Below, piece after piece: positions 45,005 through 53,997 of a stretch of 64,000 nt of DNA. The position numbers and the translations under genes are program-made. The stretch comes from Pseudomonas sp. UBA1879 (GTDB lineage: Bacteria > Pseudomonadota > Gammaproteobacteria > Pseudomonadales > Pseudomonadaceae), in contig NZ_DDHJ01000025.1 in the NCBI RefSeq assembly GCF_002338065.1, positions 51,790 through 115,789 on the forward strand. Direction: 5' to 3'. The number at the start of each line of letters is the position of its first letter. The stretch's first letter is position 1. Below the pieces are notes generated by a model. The model searched no databases, was not told the origin of the DNA, and saw only the letters and a program-made list of their open reading frames with translations.

Positions 45005-45700
45005 TTGGCAGTACGTTCAGCTCACAAGCGCCCAGGGGTGTGGTTGCTTTTTGCGCTTGCACTGGTGTGCACGGCGTGTGCGGGCTATCTGAGTGCCGAT
45101 TGGGATTTCGCGCTGATCAGCAGTAGGGCGCAAGCGTTGTACGGGCCGCTGGGGGCCGGCAAGCAGCGGATCGACGCCTGGCAAAACCTGCTGGCGACAG
45201 AGAAGCAGGTCAGCGAAATGGACAAGCTGACGGCGGTGAATCAGTTCTTCAATAAACAGATGCGCTACATGGAAGACATCGACCTGTGGCACGAGGTCGA
45301 TTATTGGTCCACGCCCATCGAATCGTTGTGGAAGGGCGCCGGTGACTGTGAAGACTACGCCATCGCCAAGTACTTCAGCCTGCGCCGGCTAGGGGTTCCC
45401 AGCGAAAAGCTGCTGATCACTTACGTCAAGGCCTTGCGCCTGAACCGCGCGCACATGGTCCTGACCTATTATTCGAGCCCCAACGCCATGCCGCTGGTGC
45501 TCGACAGTCTCATCAACGAAATCAAACCTGCCAGTGAGCGACCGGACCTGCTGCCGGTGTACGCCTTCAACGCCGAAGGGCTGTGGCTTCCGGGTGCGCA
45601 GGGCAACAAGAAAGTGGGCGATACCAAGCGCCTGTCGCGTTGGCAGGACGTGTTGAAAAAAATGGCCGCCGAAGGCTTCCCGACCGAGCCTGAGAATTAG
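45005..45700 (+). CDS. lapG: Periplasmic cysteine protease LapG (bacterial transglutaminase-like)
   Basis: Calcium-dependent periplasmic protease that releases large adhesins such as LapA from the outer membrane when c-di-GMP is low. The Cys-His-Asp triad is visible: Cys in GAGDCEDYAI, His in RAHMVLTYY and Asp in PLVLDSL. A hydrophobic leader (GVWLLFALALVCTACAG) directs export. A TTG at 45005 is taken as the start, giving 231 residues. An in-frame ATG at 44924 would add an unlikely Pro/Phe-rich tail, so the start is uncertain. lapD follows after 8 nt. Confidence 0.93.
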   Translation: MAVRSAHKRPGVWLLFALALVCTACAGYLSADWDFALISSRAQALYGPLGAGKQRIDAWQNLLATEKQVSEMDKLTAVNQFFNKQMRYMEDIDLWHEVDYWSTPIESLWKGAGDCEDYAIAKYFSLRRLGVPSEKLLITYVKALRLNRAHMVLTYYSSPNAMPLVLDSLINEIKPASERPDLLPVYAFNAEGLWLPGAQGNKKVGDTKRLSRWQDVLKKMAAEGFPTEPEN

Positions 45701-45708
45701 GAGTACTG

Positions 45709-47655
45709 ATGTCTCTGTTCAAACAGCTGTTGATCGCTATCTGTCTGTTTCTGGTTGTCGCGTTTGCGGGCAGTTTTGTCGTCAGCCTGGAGAGCTCGCG
45801 GGCTCAGTACGTCAATCAGTTGCAGTCCCATGCACAAGATGCGGCGACGTCGCTCGCGCTGTCGTTGACGGCCAACATCGACGATCCGGCGATGGTCGAG
45901 TTGATGGTGACCTCGATCTTCGACAGCGGGTACTACGCCAGCATCCGCGTGGTGGACCTGGCGACCAACGCCGTGATCGTCGAGCGCAGCGCGACGCCGG
46001 ACAATCAAGGTGTGCCGCAGTGGTTCGTCAACGCGATCGGTCTGGCACCGGGGGGCGGGGAGGGGGTCGTCAGCCGCGGCTGGCAACCGACGGCGCGGGT
46101 CGAGGTGGTCAGCCATCCGATGTTCGCGCTGGCCAAGTTGTGGCAGAGCGCGCTGGGCAGTCTGGGCTGGCTGGTGCTGTGTGGCATCGTCAGCGCTTTG
46201 CTGGGGGCGTTGCTGTTGCGGCGCCAGCTCAAGCCGCTGGATTACATGGTCGCGCAGTCCCAGGCGATTGCCCGTCGCGAATTTCTCACGCTCCCGGAAT
46301 TGCCCCGCACGCCTGAACTGCGTCGGGTGGTTCAGGCGATGAACCAGATGGTCGAGAAGCTCAAGGCGCTGTTCAAGGAAAGCTCGGAGCGCAGCGAGAA
46401 ACTGCGCATCGAGTCCTATCAGGACAGCCTGACCGGGTTGTCGAACCGGCGCTATTTCGACATGCAGCTCAAGGCCCACGTCAGCAATCAGGAAGAGCAT
46501 CGCGCCGGGCATTTGCTGCTGCTGCGGGTGCAGGATCTGGCCGGTCTGAACCAACGCTTGGGGGGCAAGCGCACCGACGCCTTGCTGGTCGCGGTCGCGC
46601 AGATCCTGCTCGAACATTGCGAGAAATACCCGAAGACTCGACATCTCATCAGCCGTTCGCGAGGTGGCGAATTCGCCGTGCTGGCGCCCGGGATGGCTCG
46701 CGACGAGGCGCTGGCCCTGGTCGGCGATCTGGAATTGGCGCTCAAAGCGCTCGGTGCGACCGGGGCGTCCGATGTGGCGCCTGTCGCGCACATGGGATTG
46801 GCGCCCTACGTCCCGGGCGAGGCGCCGCTGACGCTGCTCGGTCTGGCGGACCAGGCGCTGACTCAGGCCGAAACCCAGGGTGAGCAGACCTGGTGCTATG
46901 TCGAAAATGGCGAAGTCGCGCCGACTGGCGACGATCAGCACACCTGGCATCGGGTCTTGGACCATGCGCTGACCCATGGCGGCTTCGAGTTGTTCTTCCA
47001 GCCAGTGGTCGATACGCGGGACATCACCCGAGTGCTGCATTACAAGGCGTTGTCACGCTTGGTGAACGAGCAGGGCGAAGCGATTCCGGCAGGGCGGTTC
47101 CTGCCGTGGATCGAGCGGTTCGGCTGGTCGAGCCGGCTGGATTTGTTGATGCTGGATCAAGTGCTCAAGCACCTCCACACCCACAACCAACCGTTAGCGC
47201 TGAACCTGTCGGCTGCCACCTTGAACGACCCGGCGGCGCTGAATCAGGTATTCGATGCACTGCGTCAACATCCGAAGCTGGCAGGGCGGCTGACCATCGA
47301 AATCGGCGAAGAACAGCTACCGGAACAGGCCGTGCTGGAGAAACTGACCCGTCGCCTGCAAGCCGCAGGTTTCACCTTGGCGCTGCAGCGGTTCGGCGGG
47401 CGCTTCAGCATGATCGGCAACCTGGCGCACCTGGGGCTGGCGTATTTGAAGATCGACGGCAGCTACATCCGCGCCATCGACGAAGAAAGCCACAAACGCC
47501 TCTTTATAGAAGCCGTGCAGCGCGCCGCCCACAGCATCGACCTGCCGCTGATCGCCGAGCGTGTCGAGACCGAGGGAGAGCATCGGGTGATCGTGGAGAT
47601 GGGGATCGAAGGGGTGCAAGGGCAGTTGTTTGGGGATCCGGCGCCTTGGAAGTAA
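45709..47655 (+). CDS. lapD: c-di-GMP receptor LapD
   Basis: A 648-residue inner-membrane receptor that sequesters LapG when bound to c-di-GMP. TM1 (about residues 7-26), a periplasmic LapD/MoxY output domain (about 27-150) and TM2 are followed by a HAMP domain, a degenerate GGDEF (SRGGEFAV in place of GGDEF) and a degenerate EAL (YKALSRL in place of EAL). The lost catalytic motifs are expected because LapD binds rather than makes or breaks c-di-GMP. It is translated directly after lapG. The adhesin LapA is not in this window. Confidence 0.95.
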   Translation: MSLFKQLLIAICLFLVVAFAGSFVVSLESSRAQYVNQLQSHAQDAATSLALSLTANIDDPAMVELMVTSIFDSGYYASIRVVDLATNAVIVERSATPDNQGVPQWFVNAIGLAPGGGEGVVSRGWQPTARVEVVSHPMFALAKLWQSALGSLGWLVLCGIVSALLGALLLRRQLKPLDYMVAQSQAIARREFLTLPELPRTPELRRVVQAMNQMVEKLKALFKESSERSEKLRIESYQDSLTGLSNRRYFDMQLKAHVSNQEEHRAGHLLLLRVQDLAGLNQRLGGKRTDALLVAVAQILLEHCEKYPKTRHLISRSRGGEFAVLAPGMARDEALALVGDLELALKALGATGASDVAPVAHMGLAPYVPGEAPLTLLGLADQALTQAETQGEQTWCYVENGEVAPTGDDQHTWHRVLDHALTHGGFELFFQPVVDTRDITRVLHYKALSRLVNEQGEAIPAGRFLPWIERFGWSSRLDLLMLDQVLKHLHTHNQPLALNLSAATLNDPAALNQVFDALRQHPKLAGRLTIEIGEEQLPEQAVLEKLTRRLQAAGFTLALQRFGGRFSMIGNLAHLGLAYLKIDGSYIRAIDEESHKRLFIEAVQRAAHSIDLPLIAERVETEGEHRVIVEMGIEGVQGQLFGDPAPWK

Positions 47656-47720
47656 AGGCGCGGACTTAGGCTTTTGATCGTTGGCCGGCAGCGCCTACGC
47701 CGGCGGCAGAAGCGGGGGAG

Positions 47721-48059
47721 TTACGCCTTAACAGTGATGATGATCCCGGCGATGATGACGGCGACACCCACGAAATACTGGCTTTGGAATTTCTCGCCAA
47801 AGATGAAGTAACTGCCGATGGGCACCAGCACGAAGGCCAAAGCCATCAGCGGGTAGACCTTGCCCAGTTCGACCTTTTGCAGCACCCAGACCCATGCCAG
47901 CGTCGTCACGCCATACAGTGCGAACGCTGAAAACAGCGTCATCAGGGTGCCGGGGTCGAACAGGTTGCCGGTCTTATGCAGCGAGGTGGCGCTGAGTTTG
48001 AAGAGGATCTGACCGGCAGCAATGCCCAACACGCAGATCAGCGCGACGAAATAAATCAT
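47721..48059 (-). CDS. SMR/EamA-type small membrane protein, ArnE/F-like
   Basis: A 112-residue protein with four helices and the small-multidrug-resistance fold. It includes IAAGQILFKLSATSL (a conserved Gly/Gln/Lys stretch) and PLMALAFVLVPIGSYFIFGE. It overlaps the GtrB-like gene by 4 nt. By analogy with ArnE/ArnF and GtrA, it is a candidate flippase for the undecaprenyl-phosphate sugar made by that enzyme. The family also includes drug exporters, so the context carries the argument. Confidence 0.8.
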   Translation of the reverse strand: MIYFVALICVLGIAAGQILFKLSATSLHKTGNLFDPGTLMTLFSAFALYGVTTLAWVWVLQKVELGKVYPLMALAFVLVPIGSYFIFGEKFQSQYFVGVAVIIAGIIITVKA

Positions 48060-49048
48060 GGTTTAGGGCCTTGGCAGAAGAGTTTTTTCTTCTTGTGCAA
48101 ATGAAGGACGCGGCGAGGGACAGAGGCAATGTCCTGCCCCAGAAACGCCAGAATGAACTGCGTGCCTACGATGATCGGCAGCGCCGCCAGCATCACCGTA
48201 CCGGGCGTCGTCTGAACGCCGGAGCTAAGCGCGCTGATCCAATGGTTCAGGCCGAAAACCGTGCCCGCCAACACCAGCAACACGCCGATCGGCAATTCAA
48301 TTGACGCCAGCGACATGTCGCGCAGGTAGTAGTTGTAGAACACGCGCTTGCTCATATTGCGGATGTGCTTGCGCAGAAACTCGCCCACGACCTTCGAAAT
48401 TTTCAGGTTGCTGACTTCGTCGTCGTATTTGGCGTCCATCGGCACGTCGATCACCACGGCGCGCAGGATGTTCAGGCGAAACAGCATGTCAGTTTCGAAG
48501 AAATATCGGTTGCTGATCTTTCGCATCGGCAGGTGGGAGGCGATGTTCGCGTGAATCGCCGTAAAACCGTTGGTCGGATCGAACAGGTCCCAGTAACCGG
48601 ACGACAGTTTGGTCATGAACGACAGCGCAGCGTTGCCGAACAGACGCACCTTTGGCATCTGACGAATCTCTTCAAGGTCGAAGAAGCGGTTGCCTTTGGT
48701 GTAATCCGCTTCGCCATTGGCGATAGGCAATACGAAATCGGGGATGAGCGCAGGGTCCATCTGCCCGTCGCCATCGACCTTCACGATGATGTCGATGCCA
48801 TCGGCAATCGCGGCCTCGTAGCCGGTCATCACCGCGCCGCCAACGCCCTGATTGACCGGGCACAGAATGACGTTGACCCGCGGGTCGGTGCAGTGGGCCT
48901 TGACGTACTCGCCTGACTGATCAGGACAGCAGTCGTCGACCACGTAGATAACGTCGACCTCCTCACCGATACATTGGAGGACGCCAAGGATGTGAGCTTT
49001 GACCTTGTAGCTGGGGATGACCACAGCAATTTTTGAAGAATGAATCAT
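48056..49048 (-). CDS. GT2 polyprenyl-phosphate glycosyltransferase (GtrB/DPM1-like)
   Basis: A 330-residue GT2 enzyme. The catalytic domain has KIAVVIPSYKVKAHI, YVVDDCCPDQSGEYV and the metal motif KVDGDGQMDP. Two C-terminal transmembrane helices (about 235-260 and 275-300) match enzymes that charge undecaprenyl phosphate with a single sugar for later periplasmic transfer. It overlaps the SMR-like flippase candidate by 4 nt. No GtrC-like final transferase is adjacent. Confidence 0.88.
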   Translation of the reverse strand: MIHSSKIAVVIPSYKVKAHILGVLQCIGEEVDVIYVVDDCCPDQSGEYVKAHCTDPRVNVILCPVNQGVGGAVMTGYEAAIADGIDIIVKVDGDGQMDPALIPDFVLPIANGEADYTKGNRFFDLEEIRQMPKVRLFGNAALSFMTKLSSGYWDLFDPTNGFTAIHANIASHLPMRKISNRYFFETDMLFRLNILRAVVIDVPMDAKYDDEVSNLKISKVVGEFLRKHIRNMSKRVFYNYYLRDMSLASIELPIGVLLVLAGTVFGLNHWISALSSGVQTTPGTVMLAALPIIVGTQFILAFLGQDIASVPRRVLHLHKKKKLFCQGPKP

Positions 49049-49450
49049 TGCTAATCCTTAGCGGAAATCGAAAATCGACGGCTGTGCTTCTAACGAATGA
49101 GCTCGACAGCGCGAGCCGTCGGTCGGACATCGTCAAACAATTGTCATCGAGGGCAGCGGTCAGCGGTCGAACGACTACGCTTGATCCCCTACCGCCTGTC
49201 GCATGGTCCTGCCAGCCTTGTTCCACGGGCGCTTGCGGCCGGCCAATTAGGGCGCGCCGATCCGCCGGTTATCTGGCTTGCTGCGAGGCTCATTCGGCCC
49301 ATGAGGATGATGGCGGGCCCGAGTCTAAGGGGCTTGGCACAGGGCGGCAAATTTTTTGCAATGCCACCGTGCGGGTGGCGTCCTTCGATCTTTGTAGAAA
49401 TGTCACACGAGTCGTAGGGAAAATACCTGCGTCCCTAAACACCTTTTCAT

Positions 49451-49478
49451 TTGTCAGGGATAGTGGCGATGTTACACT
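49451..49478 (+). promoter_or_regulatory. Predicted sigma70 promoter of the type I secretion operon
   Basis: TTGTCA (49451-49456) and TACACT (49473-49478) are separated by 16 nt, about 40 nt before the start of the ABC gene. The rest of the 470-nt gap 49049-49518 holds no gene; a short GC hairpin lies near 49364-49380. Confidence 0.5.
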
Positions 49479-49518
49479 CGCGCGCTTTTCCTGTTACCCA
49501 AAGCGGCAGTAGTCAAAT

Positions 49519-51252
49519 ATGCGCAGCACACATGAAAACAGCTTGCAGGCTGCTCTGAAATCTTGCAGAAGCAGTTTCATCTCGGTCGGCTTTTTCAGCT
49601 TGTTCGTCAATGCGCTCATGCTGGTCCCTACCTTTTATATGCTTCAGGTTTATGGTCGGGTCGTGACCAGCGGTAACCTCACGACGCTGGCAGTACTCAC
49701 CCTGATCATGACCATTCTGGTCATCACCATGGGTTCGCTCGAGTGGATTCGCTCGCGGATCATGGTTCGCGTCAGTACACGCCTCGACGTGCTGCTCAGC
49801 CGTGACGTCTACAAAGCCAGCTTCAAGCGCGCCCTTGAAAGCGGCGGTATGGACGCCTCGGCCCAGTCGCTCAATGATCTGACCGGCCTGCGTCAATTCC
49901 TGACGGGCAACGGCCTGTTCGCCTTTTTCGACGCCCCTTGGCTGCCGATTTACGTGGCCGTGATGTTCCTGTTTCACCCCTGGTATGGCTGGGTGGCGAT
50001 TGGCAGTGCCATCGTTCTGCTGATTCTGGCGTACCTCAACGAGCGCTTCACCGGTAAGGCGCTGGGTCAGGCGAACAAGGAAAACATCTCGGCGACGCTG
50101 TACACCACCAAAAACCTGCGCAACGCCGAAGTCATCGAATCGATGGGCATGCTCAACACGCTGATCGAGCGTTGGAGCCGTCGTCAGCGCAATGTCCTGC
50201 TGCTGCAATCCCAGGCCAGCGACAAAGGCGGCGTCATCAGTTCCATTTCCAAAACCTTCCGTATGCTGATCCAGTCGTTGATTCTGGGCCTGGGTGCGTA
50301 CCTGGCGGTCAACCACGAAATCAGCCCGGGCCTGGTGATCGCCGGTTCCGTTCTGCTGGGCCGCGCACTGGCGCCCATCGACCTGATCATCGGCAGCTGG
50401 AAAGGCTTCATTGCCGCTCGTTCTCAGTACGATCGGTTGAACGCCATTCTCGACAAGCAGAAAGCTGAGCCAGAGCGCATGTCGCTGCCGGTTCCACAGG
50501 GCAACATTCTGGTCGAGAACCTGATCGTCGGCGCGCCAGGTTCCAAAGCGCCGATCATCCGTGGCATCAGCTTCGCCGTGCCCGCGGGCGCGGTGGTGGG
50601 CATCATCGGTCCGAGCGCGTCGGGTAAATCGACCCTCGCCCGTGCGTTGATGGGCGTATGGGCGCCGCAGCATGGCGTGGTGCGTCTCGACGGCGCCGAC
50701 ATCGCCAACTGGGACAAACACGAGCTGGGTCCGCACCTCGGTTACCTGCCTCAGGACATCGAGCTGTTCGAAGGCAGCATCAGCGAGAACATCGCCCGTT
50801 TCGCCGACGTCGACCCTGAACTGGTGGTCAAGGCAGCGAAGACCGCAGGCGTCCACGAGATGATCCTGCAACTGCCGGAAGGCTACGACACGGTCATCGG
50901 CAGCGACGGCGTCAACCTGTCTGGCGGCCAGCGCCAGCGCGTGGGCCTGGCCCGTGCGATCTACGGGTCGCCTCGCCTGATCCTGCTCGACGAGCCGAAC
51001 TCCAACCTCGATGAAGTCGGCGAGCGCGCGTTGGCGACCGCCATCCAAGAACTGAAGCAGACCGGTGCCACGATCTTCGTGATCACGCACCGTACGACGA
51101 TTCTGTCCCAGCTTGACCGCCTGCTCGTCATGAGCGCCGGTGGCATCAGCATGTACGGTCCACGCGACCAAGTGATGGAAGAGCTCAACAAGCAACAGAT
51201 CGCCGCTCAACAAAAAGCCCAAGTGGGCACAGGCGCGACCGCTCGCGCCTGA
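49519..51252 (+). CDS. Type I secretion ABC transporter (PrtD/AprD type)
   Basis: A 577-residue permease-ATPase of a type I secretion system. The membrane domain covers about residues 20-300. The NBD has Walker A IGPSASGKST (around 363-372), the signature NLSGGQRQRVGLARA (around 466-480) and Walker B LILLDE (487-492). There is no N-terminal C39 or C39-like domain, so it is the PrtD/AprD/HasD class for smaller repeat-containing substrates rather than LapB. It is first in a four-gene coupled run with the fusion protein, TolC-like protein and gmd. The likely substrate is the DUF4214 protein at 59065. Confidence 0.93.
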   Translation: MRSTHENSLQAALKSCRSSFISVGFFSLFVNALMLVPTFYMLQVYGRVVTSGNLTTLAVLTLIMTILVITMGSLEWIRSRIMVRVSTRLDVLLSRDVYKASFKRALESGGMDASAQSLNDLTGLRQFLTGNGLFAFFDAPWLPIYVAVMFLFHPWYGWVAIGSAIVLLILAYLNERFTGKALGQANKENISATLYTTKNLRNAEVIESMGMLNTLIERWSRRQRNVLLLQSQASDKGGVISSISKTFRMLIQSLILGLGAYLAVNHEISPGLVIAGSVLLGRALAPIDLIIGSWKGFIAARSQYDRLNAILDKQKAEPERMSLPVPQGNILVENLIVGAPGSKAPIIRGISFAVPAGAVVGIIGPSASGKSTLARALMGVWAPQHGVVRLDGADIANWDKHELGPHLGYLPQDIELFEGSISENIARFADVDPELVVKAAKTAGVHEMILQLPEGYDTVIGSDGVNLSGGQRQRVGLARAIYGSPRLILLDEPNSNLDEVGERALATAIQELKQTGATIFVITHRTTILSQLDRLLVMSAGGISMYGPRDQVMEELNKQQIAAQQKAQVGTGATARA

Positions 51253-51265
51253 CAGGAAGATATCG

Positions 51266-52588
51266 ATGACCCGCACGCTCAGTATCCAACCCGATAACTT
51301 CTCGGATTTACCCGTTTCGGACACCAAGACCCGCCGTCTGGGTTTCACTATCCTGCTGGTCACGTTCGGCATTTTTGGCGTCTGGGCGGGCGTTGCCCCG
51401 ATCGATGGCGCGGTTTATGCGCCGGGCGTCGTGACCGTACAGGCCTACCGCAAGACCGTTCAGCACCTGGAAGGCGGCATCGTCAAAGACGTGCTGGTGC
51501 ATGACGGCGATATGGTCAAGACCGGTGACCCGTTGATCGTGCTCGATGACGCGCAGCTGCGCGCCGAGTACGACATGAACCACAACCAGTTGATCGCCGC
51601 CAAGGCGATGGAAGCGCGCCTGATCGCCGAGCGCGACAACCTGCCTTCCATTGACTTCGGTTCCATGGCCGAAGCCGACACCCCGCGCGGCGTCGAAGCG
51701 CGGGCGGGCGAAACGCAGGTGTTCAACGCCCGTCGTGGCGCGCGTCTGGGCCAGATTTCGGTGTTGCAGGAGCGCATTGGTCAGCTCAATCAGCAGATCA
51801 AAGGCACCGAGGACATGATCGGCACCAAGAACAAGCTCGAAGGTTCTTACACGGGCGAGATCGGTGACTTGAAAGACCTGCTGGCCCAAGGCTTCGTCGA
51901 TAAGCAGCGCATGCTCGAACAGCAGCGCAAGCTGGACATGCTGAAGTCTGAAGTAGCGGATCACCGCTCGACGATCACCAAGACCCGGTTGCAGATCAAC
52001 GAAACCCAATTGCAGATCCTGCAGATCAACAAGGACTTCAACTCTGACGTTGCCAAGCAACTGGCTGAAGTGCAGACCAAGGCCTACGACCTGCAAGAGA
52101 AGACAGCCGCGTTGGCTGACCGCCTGACCCGCATCATCATTCGTGCCCCCGCCGACGGCATGGTCATCGGCATGACCGTTCACACCATCGGCGGCGTCGT
52201 GCGCCAGGCCACGCCTTTGCTGGACATCGTGCCTTCGGTGTCTGATCTGGTGGTCGAAGCTCAGGTGCCTCCACAAGACATCAACCGCGTGGGCATCGGC
52301 AAACTCGCCGACATTCGCTTCAGCGCGTTCAACAGTGCGACCACACCGGTGATCGAGGGCATCGTCACGGCCGTTTCGGCGGACCGCCTGACCAACGAAA
52401 AAACCGGCCAGCCTTACTACCTGGCCCGGGTGAAAGTGACCGAGGCCGGCGCGCACAAGCTGGGTGACCGCAAATTGCTGGTGGGTATGCCGGCTGACGT
52501 GCTGGTCAAAACCGGCGAGCGGACCATGTTGCAATACCTGCTGCAGCCGGCGCGTAACGCCATTTCGCAATCGTTGATCGAGGAGTGA
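51266..52588 (+). CDS. Type I secretion membrane fusion protein (HlyD/PrtE family)
   Basis: A 440-residue adaptor with one N-terminal transmembrane helix (LGFTILLVTFGIFGVWAGVA), a lipoyl half-motif (VQHLEGGIVKDVLVHDGD, preceded by a short acidic-basic stretch), a long coiled-coil hairpin (about residues 95-280), the second lipoyl half (IIIRAPADGMVIGM) and a beta-barrel C-terminus. It links the ABC transporter to the TolC-like channel. It starts 13 nt after the ABC gene and its stop overlaps the next start (GTGA). Confidence 0.93.
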   Translation: MTRTLSIQPDNFSDLPVSDTKTRRLGFTILLVTFGIFGVWAGVAPIDGAVYAPGVVTVQAYRKTVQHLEGGIVKDVLVHDGDMVKTGDPLIVLDDAQLRAEYDMNHNQLIAAKAMEARLIAERDNLPSIDFGSMAEADTPRGVEARAGETQVFNARRGARLGQISVLQERIGQLNQQIKGTEDMIGTKNKLEGSYTGEIGDLKDLLAQGFVDKQRMLEQQRKLDMLKSEVADHRSTITKTRLQINETQLQILQINKDFNSDVAKQLAEVQTKAYDLQEKTAALADRLTRIIIRAPADGMVIGMTVHTIGGVVRQATPLLDIVPSVSDLVVEAQVPPQDINRVGIGKLADIRFSAFNSATTPVIEGIVTAVSADRLTNEKTGQPYYLARVKVTEAGAHKLGDRKLLVGMPADVLVKTGERTMLQYLLQPARNAISQSLIEE

Positions 52589-53997
52589 CCGTGCGTCTGT
52601 TTCCATGTTTGATGTTGGGAATGCTGGCGCTGCAAGTCCAGGCCGCTGAGCCGAAAACCGCCGAACCCTCGAAGCCCAAACCCCCGGCGACCAGCGTCAG
52701 CGCGAAGACCTATTCCGCTGACCTGATGCAGCTGTATCGCGAATCGCGTCTGGAGGACCCTCGGGTCCTCGCTTCATATTCCCGTGCCCAGTCCAGCAAG
52801 GAACAGCAGCGCGAAGCATTCGGCGGGTTGCTGCCGCAGGTGAATATCACGGCGGGAAAGAACCGCATTCACCAGGAAAACGAACTGATCACTCAGTCGT
52901 ACAGCAGTGAAAACTACGCCATTCAGTTGAGCCAGCACATCTACAACAAAGCGGCCTGGGAAAACTACGAGAAGTTCAAGAGCCTGGCCAAGCAAGCCGG
53001 CGAAGAATCCAAGGAAGCCCAGGCGGAGGCGACCGTCGACCTGGCGCAGCGGTATTTTGCCGCGCTGGCGGCGGACGACGAGCTGGAACTGGTGCAGGCG
53101 GAATTGCGCGCCACGCAGAAGAACCTTGACCGGGTCAATGCGCTGTATTCGAAACAACTCGCAATGATTACTGACAAGCTCGACATTCAGGCGCGGGTCG
53201 ACTCGTTGGCCGCTCAAGAGGTCGATGCGCGCAACCAGGTTCGGGTGACCCGAGCAGCGCTTTCGGAAATCGTCGGCCGCCCGGTGACCGAGCGTTTGAG
53301 CCGGGTTCGTGACGACGTCGAGCTTAAAGTCTCGGCGGAAAGTCTCGACAGTTGGGTGCAATTGGCGACGATCACTAACCCACAGATTCTCGCCAGTCAG
53401 CATGCAGTCGAAGCGGCGGAGGCCGCACTGCGCGGGGGCAAGGGCGGTCACTATCCGACCGTCAGCCTGAACCTCAGCGCGCAAAATACCAACGAAGGCT
53501 ACAACAACGCCCTGGCGCCGAGAACGGACAGCTATGTGGCGGGCGTCAATGTGCAAATTCCGATCTATAGTGGTGGTTCAACCTCTGCGCGTGTTCGCGG
53601 TCTGTATCAGGATCAGATTACGGCGGAGGAACAAATGGAGGCGACACGTCGGCAAGTCGTCAAAGAAACGACAAATGCTTACTTGACCGCAGACTCCAGT
53701 GTCGAAAAAATACGCGCCAACCGGAACGCCCTTAGTTCTGCCGAGCAATCGAGCATTGCGGCAGACAAGGCGTTTTCTTATGGGGTGGTGAATGCGGTGG
53801 ACGTCTTGACTGCGACGCAGAACGAATTCAAGGCTCGTCGCGACTTGCTCAAGACTCAGTACGATTTCATCACAAACCTGTTCATCCTCAATCGTTGGGC
53901 TGGCAAGCTTTCCGAGGAAAGCGTCGACAGTGTCAACATCTGGTTGAGTAACAACAGTAAAACGGACTCTGTCCCACAGCGGAACATGAAGCAATGA
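52585..53997 (+). CDS. TolC-family outer-membrane protein
   Basis: A 470-residue outer-membrane channel. The signal peptide (VRLFPCLMLGMLALQVQA) is followed by the TolC-type repeats: LYRESRLEDPRVLASYSRAQ in the first half and VQLATITNPQILASQHAVEA in the second. It starts at a GTG that overlaps the fusion-protein stop, and its own stop overlaps the gmd start (ATGA). It completes a self-contained type I secretion apparatus. Confidence 0.93.
   Translation: MTVRLFPCLMLGMLALQVQAAEPKTAEPSKPKPPATSVSAKTYSADLMQLYRESRLEDPRVLASYSRAQSSKEQQREAFGGLLPQVNITAGKNRIHQENELITQSYSSENYAIQLSQHIYNKAAWENYEKFKSLAKQAGEESKEAQAEATVDLAQRYFAALAADDELELVQAELRATQKNLDRVNALYSKQLAMITDKLDIQARVDSLAAQEVDARNQVRVTRAALSEIVGRPVTERLSRVRDDVELKVSAESLDSWVQLATITNPQILASQHAVEAAEAALRGGKGGHYPTVSLNLSAQNTNEGYNNALAPRTDSYVAGVNVQIPIYSGGSTSARVRGLYQDQITAEEQMEATRRQVVKETTNAYLTADSSVEKIRANRNALSSAEQSSIAADKAFSYGVVNAVDVLTATQNEFKARRDLLKTQYDFITNLFILNRWAGKLSEESVDSVNIWLSNNSKTDSVPQRNMKQ

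Noticed and set aside
49033..49512. 159-codon plus-strand frame before the secretion operon
   Set aside because: Irregular composition with many Cys, Ser and Arg, no family resemblance, and it spans the predicted promoter.
49513..51372. A 619-codon open frame opposite the type I ABC transporter
   Set aside because: The sense strand carries all ABC motifs; the antisense product is a codon shadow rich in His, Asp and Arg.
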